This document shows, piece by piece, positions 8,268 to 16,302 of a stretch of DNA of 64,000 nt. Location of the stretch: assembly GCF_021228125.1 (NCBI RefSeq), contig NZ_JAJQQS010000010.1:1-64000 (forward strand), given 5' to 3'. The position numbers and the translations under genes are program-made. Position 1 is the stretch's first letter, and every line of letters starts with the position of its first letter. The notes under the pieces are model-generated. The model was not told the origin of the DNA and did not search any database. It worked only from the letters and a program-made list of their open reading frames with translations. This DNA comes from Streptomyces albireticuli. Lineage in GTDB: Bacteria > Actinomycetota > Actinomycetes > Streptomycetales > Streptomycetaceae.

Positions 8268-9161
8268 GGCACACTCCCTCGATCGTCTGATTCCCGAGCG
8301 CAGCCGCTCCTGCGGCTGACTTCACCTTTATGGTGCGGAGATATCCCGGTTTGACTAACCGGAGATCGTCGGCTATGTATGGCTGTCGCCCGGGTGGGGG
8401 ACACTCCTGCTGTAAGTCGGCCAGGTGCCATAAGGCCAGCCAGTTCGATGTCGGTCTCCAGGGCGACGAAGTCGTCAGCGGTGAGGCAGTCAAGATTGCA
8501 GACCAGGATGCGTCCCCGGACTCCAACAGCGCGGGCGATGCGCCGGTAGCGGCGCCCGGATTTCCGGCAAAGTGCGCGATGTACCTGCCCACTCGGAAGT
8601 CGCGTTGCAGCGAGTCCTCTGCAAGAGGCCGGCCATACTGACGTAGAGACATAGGGCGGCGGCCCGGGCCTCGCGGTCTTGGCACTGCTGCACCCCAGGC
8701 TTTGAGTGCGCCGAGAGCGAAGAGGATCGGAACAGTGAAGCGCAGGGAACTAAAACACAGTGTTGGACAGGTGGGCTCCTTGGGCGTACCGCCTCTCACG
8801 AAGCAAGGACGGCGAAGGGGCACGGCCTCACAAGATGGACCGATAATGGCGGTTGGCCAGCACTCGACTTGCGAGACCCTGCACCTCCATTAGCCTGGAT
8901 GTTTTCGGGGACGCTGTACATTGACATGGCCCTGGGAAAACATTCCACTCCTTGGAGGCGTTTCGTTGTCTGCCGTGGGCGAATTACGGCAGAGGTACAT
9001 TCACATGCCGCCCGTGTACAGCGGGGTTGTGACACGAAAGGGACTTGAGCGGACCGCGAGGAACCGGTCCCCGCCATCACCAGCGAGCTGATCATCAACG
9101 CCGCGCCCGGACCGCCGGCGCCGCAACCCGGCCTTCGCGGTCCCCCTCATCGACATCGAAC
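8268..9161. other. Decayed DNA upstream of xis, no confident gene
   Basis: Several overlapping open frames exist. The most protein-like stretch is on the minus strand near 8400-8560, reading GRILVCNLDCLTADDFVALE, but it has no clear start and no recognised family, and neighbouring frames compete with it. In comparable integrative elements a replication initiator would sit here, but none was recognised. Confidence 0.35.
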
Positions 9162-9305
9162 CCCGGCAGGGGTGCCCCACACGCCCGCAACACCGGACTG
9201 GATGTAGCCCGCGGCGAGTACGTCGCATTCGGCACGGACGTCGAACCGGACCACCAGATCGTCTCTCTGTCGTCTCTGAGCCGAGATGCCCTCAACGCGG
9301 CCTGA
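9162..9305 (+). pseudogene. Family 2 glycosyltransferase relic
   Basis: The frame reads GAPHARNTGLDVARGEYVAF, the hallmark of GT2 glycosyltransferases (ARN-GL--A-GEY--F-D-DD). The DxD motif expected next is replaced by GTDVEPDH and the frame stops at 9303-9305. A neighbouring frame to about 9412 reads GRHRYGLAHLLPPDLEQLR and may be a displaced C-terminus. The fragment is clearly not functional. Confidence 0.65.
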
Positions 9306-9786
9306 TCCGCAGCTACAACAGCGGACGCCACCGATACGGGCTCGCACACCTCCTGCCCCCGGACCTTGAACAACTACGCTGCGCCCTTGAACGAGAGAGC
9401 GCCGGCCGCTGACCCCCTCGCGGGTTCCTTGGCGCGATGACAAGACCCAATCCGACGGTCAGCCCCACCCTTGAATGGGCCCGGTTTCCGGGCGCGTGTC
9501 CGGCGGTGCGCCTGCCAGCCCCACTTGGGCGTTGAGCAGCCGCCAGGGCAGACCACGGAGATCCGCTTCGTCCGCCACCTCCCACCAACCCCGGAGACTC
9601 CCTCCGATTCTTCGGCCTGCCCGCCACTTTTCAACCTGCGATCTCTACCGACGCCGCGCCACGGAGCGGTCCCGGCCTGTGGCCGGGCACCGGTCCCCGT
9701 GCGCGCGCAGTGGATCGGGGGCACGGTGGAAGGACGGGCGACACGCCCCCCGGACCGGCCCCGTCCTTGGCATCCTGGAGGTGAGG
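9306..9786. other. Spacer before the MBL protein, no gene recognised
   Basis: Apart from a possible GT2 tail up to 9412, no coding family is recognisable. The open frame from 9475 is a 5' extension of the MBL gene with no similarity to that family, so the DNA here more likely holds that gene's promoter. Confidence 0.5.
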
Positions 9787-11208
9787 ATGACCAGCACTTC
9801 ACAGGCGACGGCGAGATCCCGGCCTGGGCTGCTGTCCTTCCTCGGCGGCGTGGGCACCGTGACGGGCAGCAAATTCATGATCGAGTCTGATCACGTCCGG
9901 GTCTTGGTGGACTGCGGTCTCTTCCAGGGGCCGGCCGAGCTGCGCCGCCTGAACTGGCGGCGCTTCCCGGTCGACGCCTCGGCCGTTCACGCCGTCGTCC
10001 TCACCCACGCCCACGTCGATCACTGTGGCTACCTGCCCAGACTGGTCAGGCAGGGCTTTCACGGGGACGTGTTCTGCAGCCCGAACACCGCCCGGCTCGC
10101 CGAGATCGTGCTGCGCGACAGTGCCCGGCTACAGATGGAGCAAGCCGACCACTGCAACCGCTACGGCCACTCGAAGCACCACCCCGCGGAACCGCTCTAC
10201 GACGAGATGGACGTCGACCGCACGATGCGGCTGTTCCGGACCGTCGAGCCGGGCGCAGAGACGGAGATCGCCCGCGAAACCCGGCTGATCCTGCACCACG
10301 CAGGGCACATCCTGGGCTCCACATGGGCGTTTCTCACCCTGGAGGACGGGCACACGCTGGCCTCCAGCGGTGACCTCGGCAGGCCGGTGCACCCGCTGCT
10401 GCGACCGCCGGAGCCGTTCACTAGAGCCGACGTACTGCTGCTCGAGTCCACGTACGGCAACCGGCGCCACGACAGCGACAGCAGCCGTGCGGTGTTCAGA
10501 GAGGCGCTGAACAGGACGTTGGAACGTGGCGGGACCGTGGTGATCCCCGCGTTCGCTGTGGACCGCACCGAGGTCGTGCTGCACGAGCTGGCCCGGCTAC
10601 GACGGGCCGGCGCGCTCCCTCGTGCGGTGCCCGTGTACGTGGACAGCCCCATGGCACTGGCCACGCTGCGCATCTACGAGGAGGCACTGGTCGCACGAGC
10701 ACCCGAGATACGGCCGGAGGTAGTGGACGCCGGGGCGTCCGTCCTGGACCCGGCCCCTGTCTCGGCCGCCCGTTCAGTGGAGGAGTCGATGGCCATCCAA
10801 GAGGTGAAGGGCCCGGCCGTCATCGTCTCCGCGTCGGGGATGGCAACCGGCGGCCGCGTCCTGCGCCACTTGGTGCGTCTTCTCCCCGATGCCCGGAACA
10901 CCGTCGTCATCGTCGGATTCGCCGCGCAGGGCACCCGGGCCCGCGACCTGGTCGACGGCGCGCGCACGCTCAAGATGTTCGGCGGCTACGTGCCCGTACG
11001 GGCGGATGTCGTGAGCGTTCCAGGACTGTCGGCCCATGCGGACGCGGCCGAAATCCTGGGCTGGCTCCGCGGCGCTCCCGCTCCGAGCGCGACGTACCTT
11101 GTGCACGGTGAGCCGGAGTCAGCCGCGGCGTTGCGGGACCGTATCGACCGGAGCCTGGGGTGGACCGCGGTGGTGCCCCGGTCCGGCGAGCGAGTACTGG
11201 TCCGTTGA
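9787..11208 (+). CDS. MBL-fold/beta-CASP RNA-processing-type hydrolase
   Basis: 473 residues. The metallo-beta-lactamase core carries the zinc ligands of THAHVDHCGY (His74-Asp78-His79). It also has HHAGHILGS and the Asp of SSGDLGR, a beta-CASP insert with SASGMATGGRVLRHL, and a C-terminal RNA-specificity segment with GLSAHADAAEIL. This is the YSH1/CPSF73-like architecture of bacterial RNases or related hydrolases. ATG 9787 is chosen because GGAGG lies five bases upstream and the family N-terminus begins just after it; the open frame continues upstream without similarity. It opens the low-oxygen type island, and homologues often sit beside universal stress genes. Confidence 0.9.
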   Translation: MTSTSQATARSRPGLLSFLGGVGTVTGSKFMIESDHVRVLVDCGLFQGPAELRRLNWRRFPVDASAVHAVVLTHAHVDHCGYLPRLVRQGFHGDVFCSPNTARLAEIVLRDSARLQMEQADHCNRYGHSKHHPAEPLYDEMDVDRTMRLFRTVEPGAETEIARETRLILHHAGHILGSTWAFLTLEDGHTLASSGDLGRPVHPLLRPPEPFTRADVLLLESTYGNRRHDSDSSRAVFREALNRTLERGGTVVIPAFAVDRTEVVLHELARLRRAGALPRAVPVYVDSPMALATLRIYEEALVARAPEIRPEVVDAGASVLDPAPVSAARSVEESMAIQEVKGPAVIVSASGMATGGRVLRHLVRLLPDARNTVVIVGFAAQGTRARDLVDGARTLKMFGGYVPVRADVVSVPGLSAHADAAEILGWLRGAPAPSATYLVHGEPESAAALRDRIDRSLGWTAVVPRSGERVLVR

Positions 11209-11292
11209 GCTTTCCCGGCCAGGGCGATCACAAGGGAGGTATCGCGTGGTCGATACTGCGCACCGAGCCATCCGCTGTCGCCTGGGCGGTCC

Positions 11293-14112
11293 GTGATGCC
11301 GGTCGACACCGGTCTTCTGCGACCGGGTGACGCTCCCGGCCCTGGCGCTCCCCCGCCGGCGGACCGGTCCGAGGTCCAGACCCTGCCGCCGTCAGCCGTT
11401 GTCGCCGGCCTGGACAGCAGCGCCAGCGGTCTGCCGGACACGGAGGTGGTATCGCGCACCGTACGTTTCGGTGCGAACGAGCTGCCACGTGCGGCCCGTA
11501 GGGCGCCTTGGCGGCAGCTGGCCTCTCAGTTCACCGACCTGTTCGCCGTCGTGCTGATGGTCGCCTCGGCGATCACGTTCCTCGCCTGGAGGCTCCAAGA
11601 CCCAAGAGACGTCGGCACGCTGCAGCTGGCCGTCGCCATCCTGGGCGTGGTGCTGCTCAATGCGGGCATCGGCTTCTTTCAGGAGTATGCGGCGGAGCGT
11701 ACGGCGGAGTCGCTGCAGGCGATGGTCCCGCACGCCTGCCGTGTGCTGCGCGACGGGGAGCGGCGAGAGGTGCCCGTTCGTGAGCTGGTCCCCGGGGACG
11801 TGGTCCTGTTGGAGGCGGGGGACGCGGTGCCGGCGGACTGCCGGCTGGTCGAGGCGTACGACCTGTCCGTCAACAACGCGGCGCTGACCGGAGAGAGCGA
11901 CGCAGTGGCGCGGACGGCCGAAGCCGTGGCGGCCGGGCCCGTGCTGCAGGCCCGGAACTTCGTGTTCATGGGCACCGATGTGGTCGTCGGCTCGGCCAAG
12001 GCCGTCGTCTGTGCGACGGGCGGGGCGACGGAGTTCGGGCGGATCTTCCACCTTGCCGCCTCGGCTCCACGCCAGCGCACCCCGCTGCAGCGGCAGGTGG
12101 CCGTCATGGCGCGCCGGGTGGCGGTGGCGGCCCTGGCGACGGGTGCCGTGTTGTTCGCCGTGCGGCTGCCGACCGGGCAGTCGCTGGTGTCGTCGTTCGT
12201 GTTCGCGCTCGGGGTGATGGTGGCGCTGGTGCCCGAGGGGCTTCCGGCGACGTTGTCGGTGTCGCTCGCCGTCGGGGTGCGGCGCATGGCCCGTCGGCAC
12301 GCGCTCGTGAAGAAACTGCTGGCTGTCGAAGCGCTCGGCTCCACCACCGTCGTCTGCACGGACAAGACCGGCACGCTCACCCAGGCGGAGATGACCGTGG
12401 TGCAGGTGTGGGCGGGTGGCGGGACGCACGCCGTGTCCGGTGTCGGGTACGCACCCGAGGGCGAGGTCTCCGGCAACGGGCAGGTGCACGGCCTGCTGCG
12501 GGGAGCGGCTTTGTGCTGCGACGCGCGTCTGGTGCCGCCGTCCGACCGGCAAGGGTGGCGGGTGCTGGGTGACACGACCGAGGGTGCCCTTCTCGTGGCG
12601 GCGGCCAAGGCGGGCCTCGACGCGGCCTCAAGCAGGGCCGCCGCACCCCGTACGGCCGAGTACCCGTTCGACCCGGTGCGCAAGATGATGAGCGTGGTGT
12701 GCACGGATTCCGGCGACGACCACCGCGCGTACGTCAAAGGGGCGCCGCAGGAGCTGCTGAGCCGGTGCGCCGATATCGACTGGCAGGGCTCATCCAGGCC
12801 CCTGACCGGTGAAACACGGGGCGCGGTCGCCACGGCCATCGACGAACTGGCCGCCCAAGGGCTGCGGGTACTCGGCGTGGCGGCCCGCACGGTCTCCGGC
12901 CCCCGGCCGGCTCAGGACGAGACCGAGAACGGGCTGACGCTGCTGGGGCTCGTGGGCATGCTCGACCCGCCCCGCCCGGAGGTCAGCGCCGCGGTGACCG
13001 CCTGCCGCTCCGCCGGCATCCGCATCGCCATGGTGACCGGCGACCACCCGCTGACGGCCGAGGCCATGGCTCGTCGCGTGGGCATCGTCCGTGAGCCACA
13101 CCCCACCGTGGTGACCGGCGACCGCCTGGACGCCATGGAAGACGCGGATCTGGACCGGCTGCTCGCCTCGTCCGGTGAGCTGCTGTTGTGCCGGGTCAGC
13201 CCCGAGCACAAGATGCGGGTGGTCACCGCCTTCCAGCGGCGCGGCGAGGTCGTGGCGGTGACCGGCGACGGGGCCAACGACGCACCCGCCCTCAAGCACG
13301 CCGACATCGGCGTCGCCATGGGCGCCTCCGGTACGGACGTGGCCCGGGAAGCGGCGGTCATGGTGCTGCTGGACGACTCGTTCGCCTCCATCGCCGTGGC
13401 GGTACGGCTTGGCCGCTCGGTCTACCAGAACATCCGCAAGTTCCTTGTCTACCTCTTCAGCCACAACATCGCGGAGCTGGTGCCCATCCTCGCCGCAACC
13501 TTCGTGGGCTTCCCGCTGGTGCCCATCAGCGCCGTACAGATCCTGGCCATCGACCTGGGCTCGGACGTCCTGCCGGCGCTCGCCCTGGGCACCGAGCCGC
13601 CGGAGCCCGACGTCATGGACCGCCCCCCGCGCTCGCGGAGCGAACGGCTCTTCTCCACCGACGTCGTACAACGCTTCCTCTTCCTGGGCACCATCCAGGC
13701 GCTCGGCGTGTGCGCCGTGTTCTTCTGGCGCGTGAACTCCGCCGGCATCCCCTACTCCGCCTTCACCGCGGACAACCCCGTCTACCGGGAGGCGATCACC
13801 ATGACCCAGGCCGGCATCGTGGTCAGCCAGTTCTTCAACGCCCTGGCGGTGCGCACGGAACGGCAGAGTGTCCTACGCGTCGGCCTGTTCTCGAACCCCG
13901 CGCTGCTGGCCGCCGGGGGGCTGGGCATCGGCCTGATGGCGGCCATCAGCTACGCGCCCCCGCTGCAGGCCGTCTTCCACACCGCTCCCTTGAGCGCGGC
14001 CGACTGGGCGCTGCTGGTGTGCCTCGGGCTTCTCCTGCTGGTCGCCGAGGAGATGCGGAAGTGGTGGCTGCGGCACAGGAAATCGTCCGTCCGAGAGGGG
14101 GCGCACCGATGA
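11293..14112 (+). CDS. P2-type cation-transporting ATPase
   Basis: About 938 residues with the complete P-type ATPase layout. There is an N-terminal cation ATPase domain, the TGES actuator loop near residue 198, and membrane helix M4 with ALVPEGLPATLS. The phosphorylated Asp is in TDKTGTLTQ (about Asp357), with MVTGDHPLTAE and the hinge TGDGANDAPALKHADIG near 657-672. Six C-terminal helices follow. PEGLP in M4 points to the P2A/P2C branch (Ca2+ or Na+/K+ type) rather than heavy-metal pumps; the ion cannot be fixed. GTG 11293 is followed at once by ATG 11296, and neither has a strong ribosome site. The stop overlaps the next start (ATGA at 14109), indicating coupling to the TrkA-type genes. 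Confidence 0.93.
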   Translation: MMPVDTGLLRPGDAPGPGAPPPADRSEVQTLPPSAVVAGLDSSASGLPDTEVVSRTVRFGANELPRAARRAPWRQLASQFTDLFAVVLMVASAITFLAWRLQDPRDVGTLQLAVAILGVVLLNAGIGFFQEYAAERTAESLQAMVPHACRVLRDGERREVPVRELVPGDVVLLEAGDAVPADCRLVEAYDLSVNNAALTGESDAVARTAEAVAAGPVLQARNFVFMGTDVVVGSAKAVVCATGGATEFGRIFHLAASAPRQRTPLQRQVAVMARRVAVAALATGAVLFAVRLPTGQSLVSSFVFALGVMVALVPEGLPATLSVSLAVGVRRMARRHALVKKLLAVEALGSTTVVCTDKTGTLTQAEMTVVQVWAGGGTHAVSGVGYAPEGEVSGNGQVHGLLRGAALCCDARLVPPSDRQGWRVLGDTTEGALLVAAAKAGLDAASSRAAAPRTAEYPFDPVRKMMSVVCTDSGDDHRAYVKGAPQELLSRCADIDWQGSSRPLTGETRGAVATAIDELAAQGLRVLGVAARTVSGPRPAQDETENGLTLLGLVGMLDPPRPEVSAAVTACRSAGIRIAMVTGDHPLTAEAMARRVGIVREPHPTVVTGDRLDAMEDADLDRLLASSGELLLCRVSPEHKMRVVTAFQRRGEVVAVTGDGANDAPALKHADIGVAMGASGTDVAREAAVMVLLDDSFASIAVAVRLGRSVYQNIRKFLVYLFSHNIAELVPILAATFVGFPLVPISAVQILAIDLGSDVLPALALGTEPPEPDVMDRPPRSRSERLFSTDVVQRFLFLGTIQALGVCAVFFWRVNSAGIPYSAFTADNPVYREAITMTQAGIVVSQFFNALAVRTERQSVLRVGLFSNPALLAAGGLGIGLMAAISYAPPLQAVFHTAPLSAADWALLVCLGLLLLVAEEMRKWWLRHRKSSVREGAHR

Positions 14113-14768
14113 AGCTGATCATCGTCGGCTGCGGCAGAGTGGGCTCCGCCCTGGCCACCCGGCTCGTCGCAGAGAGCCACGACGTCGATGTCATCGACCT
14201 GCTCGCCCGGACCCGCCGGCTGCTTCCGGAGAACTTCGGCGGCAGATTCCACACGGGCAACGGCTACGGCAGGGCAGCCCTGGAGTCAGCCGGTATCGAG
14301 CACGCCGATGCCTTCGTCGCCGTCACCTCCCGCGACGACAGCAACATCGTGTGCGCCCGTACGGCGAAGGAGACCTACCGCGTACCGATGGTCTTCGCCC
14401 GCGTCTATGAACCGCGGCGTGCCGGCCTCTACCGGGAGCTGGGGATCCCGACGATCGCCAGCGTGGGCTGGACGGTCGACCGGATCCACAGGATGCTGCT
14501 GCACCGCCACCTGGAGCCGGAGTTCACTTTCGGCAACGGGGAGACCCTCCTGGTCCGTTCCTCCCTCCCCCACTATCTGACGGGCCGGCCGGTCACCGAC
14601 TTCGACGTGGACGGAGAGATTCGCGTTGTGGAAGTCACCCGCGCCGGGCACTCCCTCCTCCCCGCCCACGGCACCTCAGCCGAGCCGCACGACGTCGTGA
14701 CCTTCGCCGTCGCCGCCAAGTCCCTGGGGAGGCTGCGTGCCTTTCTCGACAAGGAGCTGGGAACATGA
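14109..14768 (+). CDS. TrkA-N domain NAD-binding regulatory protein, copy 1
   Basis: 219 residues. A Rossmann fold opens with KLIIVGCGRVGSALATRL and an acidic strand end (DVDVIDL), then ADAFVAVTSRDDSNIVCA, and ends with a TrkA-C (RCK_C)-like half. Such proteins bind NAD(H) or nucleotides and gate Trk/Ktr potassium systems or other transporters from the cytosol. It overlaps the P-type ATPase by four bases and the second TrkA protein by four bases, so three genes form one unit. The Rossmann nucleotide motif appears intact. Confidence 0.9.
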   Translation: MKLIIVGCGRVGSALATRLVAESHDVDVIDLLARTRRLLPENFGGRFHTGNGYGRAALESAGIEHADAFVAVTSRDDSNIVCARTAKETYRVPMVFARVYEPRRAGLYRELGIPTIASVGWTVDRIHRMLLHRHLEPEFTFGNGETLLVRSSLPHYLTGRPVTDFDVDGEIRVVEVTRAGHSLLPAHGTSAEPHDVVTFAVAAKSLGRLRAFLDKELGT

Positions 14769-15421
14769 AGGTCGTGGTCGCCGGTGCCGGGAGGCTCGGG
14801 AAGAAGATCGCCCAAGTCCTGGTCGCCGCACACCATCAGGTGGCACTCCTCGACAGTGACGAGGAGAGAGTCGCCGAACTGCGCGGCCAGGTGGCGGCCG
14901 AGCTGATTACCGGCGATGCCTGCGAGCCGACGGTCCTGGAGCACGCCGGGGCGCGGACGGCCGACCTGATCGTCATCGCGACGGGCCAGGACGACACCAA
15001 TCTGGTCGCCGGCCTGCTGGCCAAGCGGCACTTCTCGGTCCCGCGTGTCGCGGCACGCGTCAACGACGACGAGAACGCGTGGCTGTTCGACCGGCACTGG
15101 GGCGTCGACATCGCTCTTCCGTCCGCCTCGCCCCTGGTCTCGCTGATGGAGGAAGCCACGGGAGCCACCGACACCGTAGCTCTGCTCCGCCTGAGCAAGG
15201 CAGGCGTCGACGTGATCGAAACCGCCATCACCGACCGGTCCCGGGCGGCGGGACAGGCCCTGAGCGGCATCACGCTGCCCGCAGGCACGATTGTCGCGAC
15301 CGTCATCCGCGGTGGTCAGCCCACCGCGCCCGCCCCCGAATTGCTGCTGGAGCCGGGCGACGAGGTACTGCTGGTCTCGCACGAGGCGTCGGAACGAGAA
15401 ATCCACGCCGCCTTCCAATAG
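14765..15421 (+). CDS. TrkA-type NAD-binding regulatory protein, copy 2
   Basis: 218 residues with VVVAGAGRLGKKIAQVLVAA, the Asp of VALLDSDEERV, and IVIATGQDDTNLVAGLLAKR, followed by a clear TrkA-C domain (ITLPAGTIVATVIRGG; GDEVLLVSHE). It is similar in design to, but diverged from, the preceding copy, like the paired TrkA proteins of mycobacteria. No Trk/Ktr channel subunit lies in the window, so the pair may act on a distant channel or on the co-transcribed ATPase. Confidence 0.9.
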   Translation: MKVVVAGAGRLGKKIAQVLVAAHHQVALLDSDEERVAELRGQVAAELITGDACEPTVLEHAGARTADLIVIATGQDDTNLVAGLLAKRHFSVPRVAARVNDDENAWLFDRHWGVDIALPSASPLVSLMEEATGATDTVALLRLSKAGVDVIETAITDRSRAAGQALSGITLPAGTIVATVIRGGQPTAPAPELLLEPGDEVLLVSHEASEREIHAAFQ

Positions 15422-15501
15422 CGACGGAACCCGTAACGGTCGGCGAGAGGCCCAGTCGTACCGATAGCGTTGCCACGTCACCAACGGGGAGGGGCACACG
15501 G

Positions 15502-16302
15502 GTGGTTGAGCGCATATGGCTGGACGTTCCGTACGCGCAGAAGGACGAGGCGAAGCGGGCCGGGGCCCGCTGGGACCCGGCCGTCAAACGCTGGTACGCG
15601 CCACGAGAGGGGATGACCGCTCTCGCCCCGTGGGCAGCCGCGCCGGATATCCCGGATCTCCTGCCCGGTGAGGACCGGACACTCGGCAGCGGCTTGTTCG
15701 TCGACCTGGTGCCCAGCAGCTGCTGGTTCACCAACGTCCGCTCCTGTGTCACCCAGCAGGACTGGGAACGGCTCCGCCGCATGATCACGCGGCGGGCCGG
15801 CATGCGCTGCGAGGCGTGCGGGGCGGGAGAGGACCGGCAGGCGAAGAGGTGGCTCGAGGCGCACGAGCGGTGGGAGTACGACGGGACGCGCCGCGTGCAG
15901 ACGCTCAAGCGGCTGATCTGCCTGTGCACCGACTGTCACACCGTCACGCACTTCGGCTACGCCCAGGTCCGCGGCCTGGAAGCGCAGGCCTTCGCACACC
16001 TGGTCAAGGTCACCCGGATGAGCCCGGACCAGGCCCGGCGGCACGTCGACGCGGCCTTCGCGCTGTGGGAGCAACGCTCGGCCACGATCTGGAGCCTGGA
16101 CCTGAGCATCCTGACCGGAGCCGGTATCACTGTCACACCGCCGCCGGACGCCCGCGACCGGCCCGGTATCGCCGCCGCGACCCTGGCCTCGGAGGAAACC
16201 GCCGGAGCACACCCGGCGCCGCACGACGTGCCGTCGGTGCCCCGCCAGGGCAGGCCCTCGGCCTTCGTCCAGAATCTGTTCCGCGGCTCACGCCGCGGCT
16301 GA
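15502..16302 (+). CDS. DUF5710 / HNH-like zinc-site protein
   Basis: 266 residues. The N-terminus (WLDVPYAQKDEAKRAGARWD, then VKRWYAP) is the DUF5710 domain, often found at the edge of DNA-processing proteins. The middle has CEACG, then a histidine-containing stretch (WLEAHERWEYD), then CLCTDCHTVTHFG: paired CxxC motifs and spaced histidines of an HNH/McrA-like fold. GTG 15502 is preferred because GGGGAGGGG precedes it by seven bases and the domain starts immediately. Its last 15 bases overlap the convergent ATPase gene. Nuclease activity is plausible but not shown. Confidence 0.75.
   Translation: MVERIWLDVPYAQKDEAKRAGARWDPAVKRWYAPREGMTALAPWAAAPDIPDLLPGEDRTLGSGLFVDLVPSSCWFTNVRSCVTQQDWERLRRMITRRAGMRCEACGAGEDRQAKRWLEAHERWEYDGTRRVQTLKRLICLCTDCHTVTHFGYAQVRGLEAQAFAHLVKVTRMSPDQARRHVDAAFALWEQRSATIWSLDLSILTGAGITVTPPPDARDRPGIAAATLASEETAGAHPAPHDVPSVPRQGRPSAFVQNLFRGSRRG

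Noticed and set aside
8330..8823. Minus-strand frames as a replication initiator gene
   Set aside because: Competing frames overlap, no start is clear and no replication-protein motif was found.
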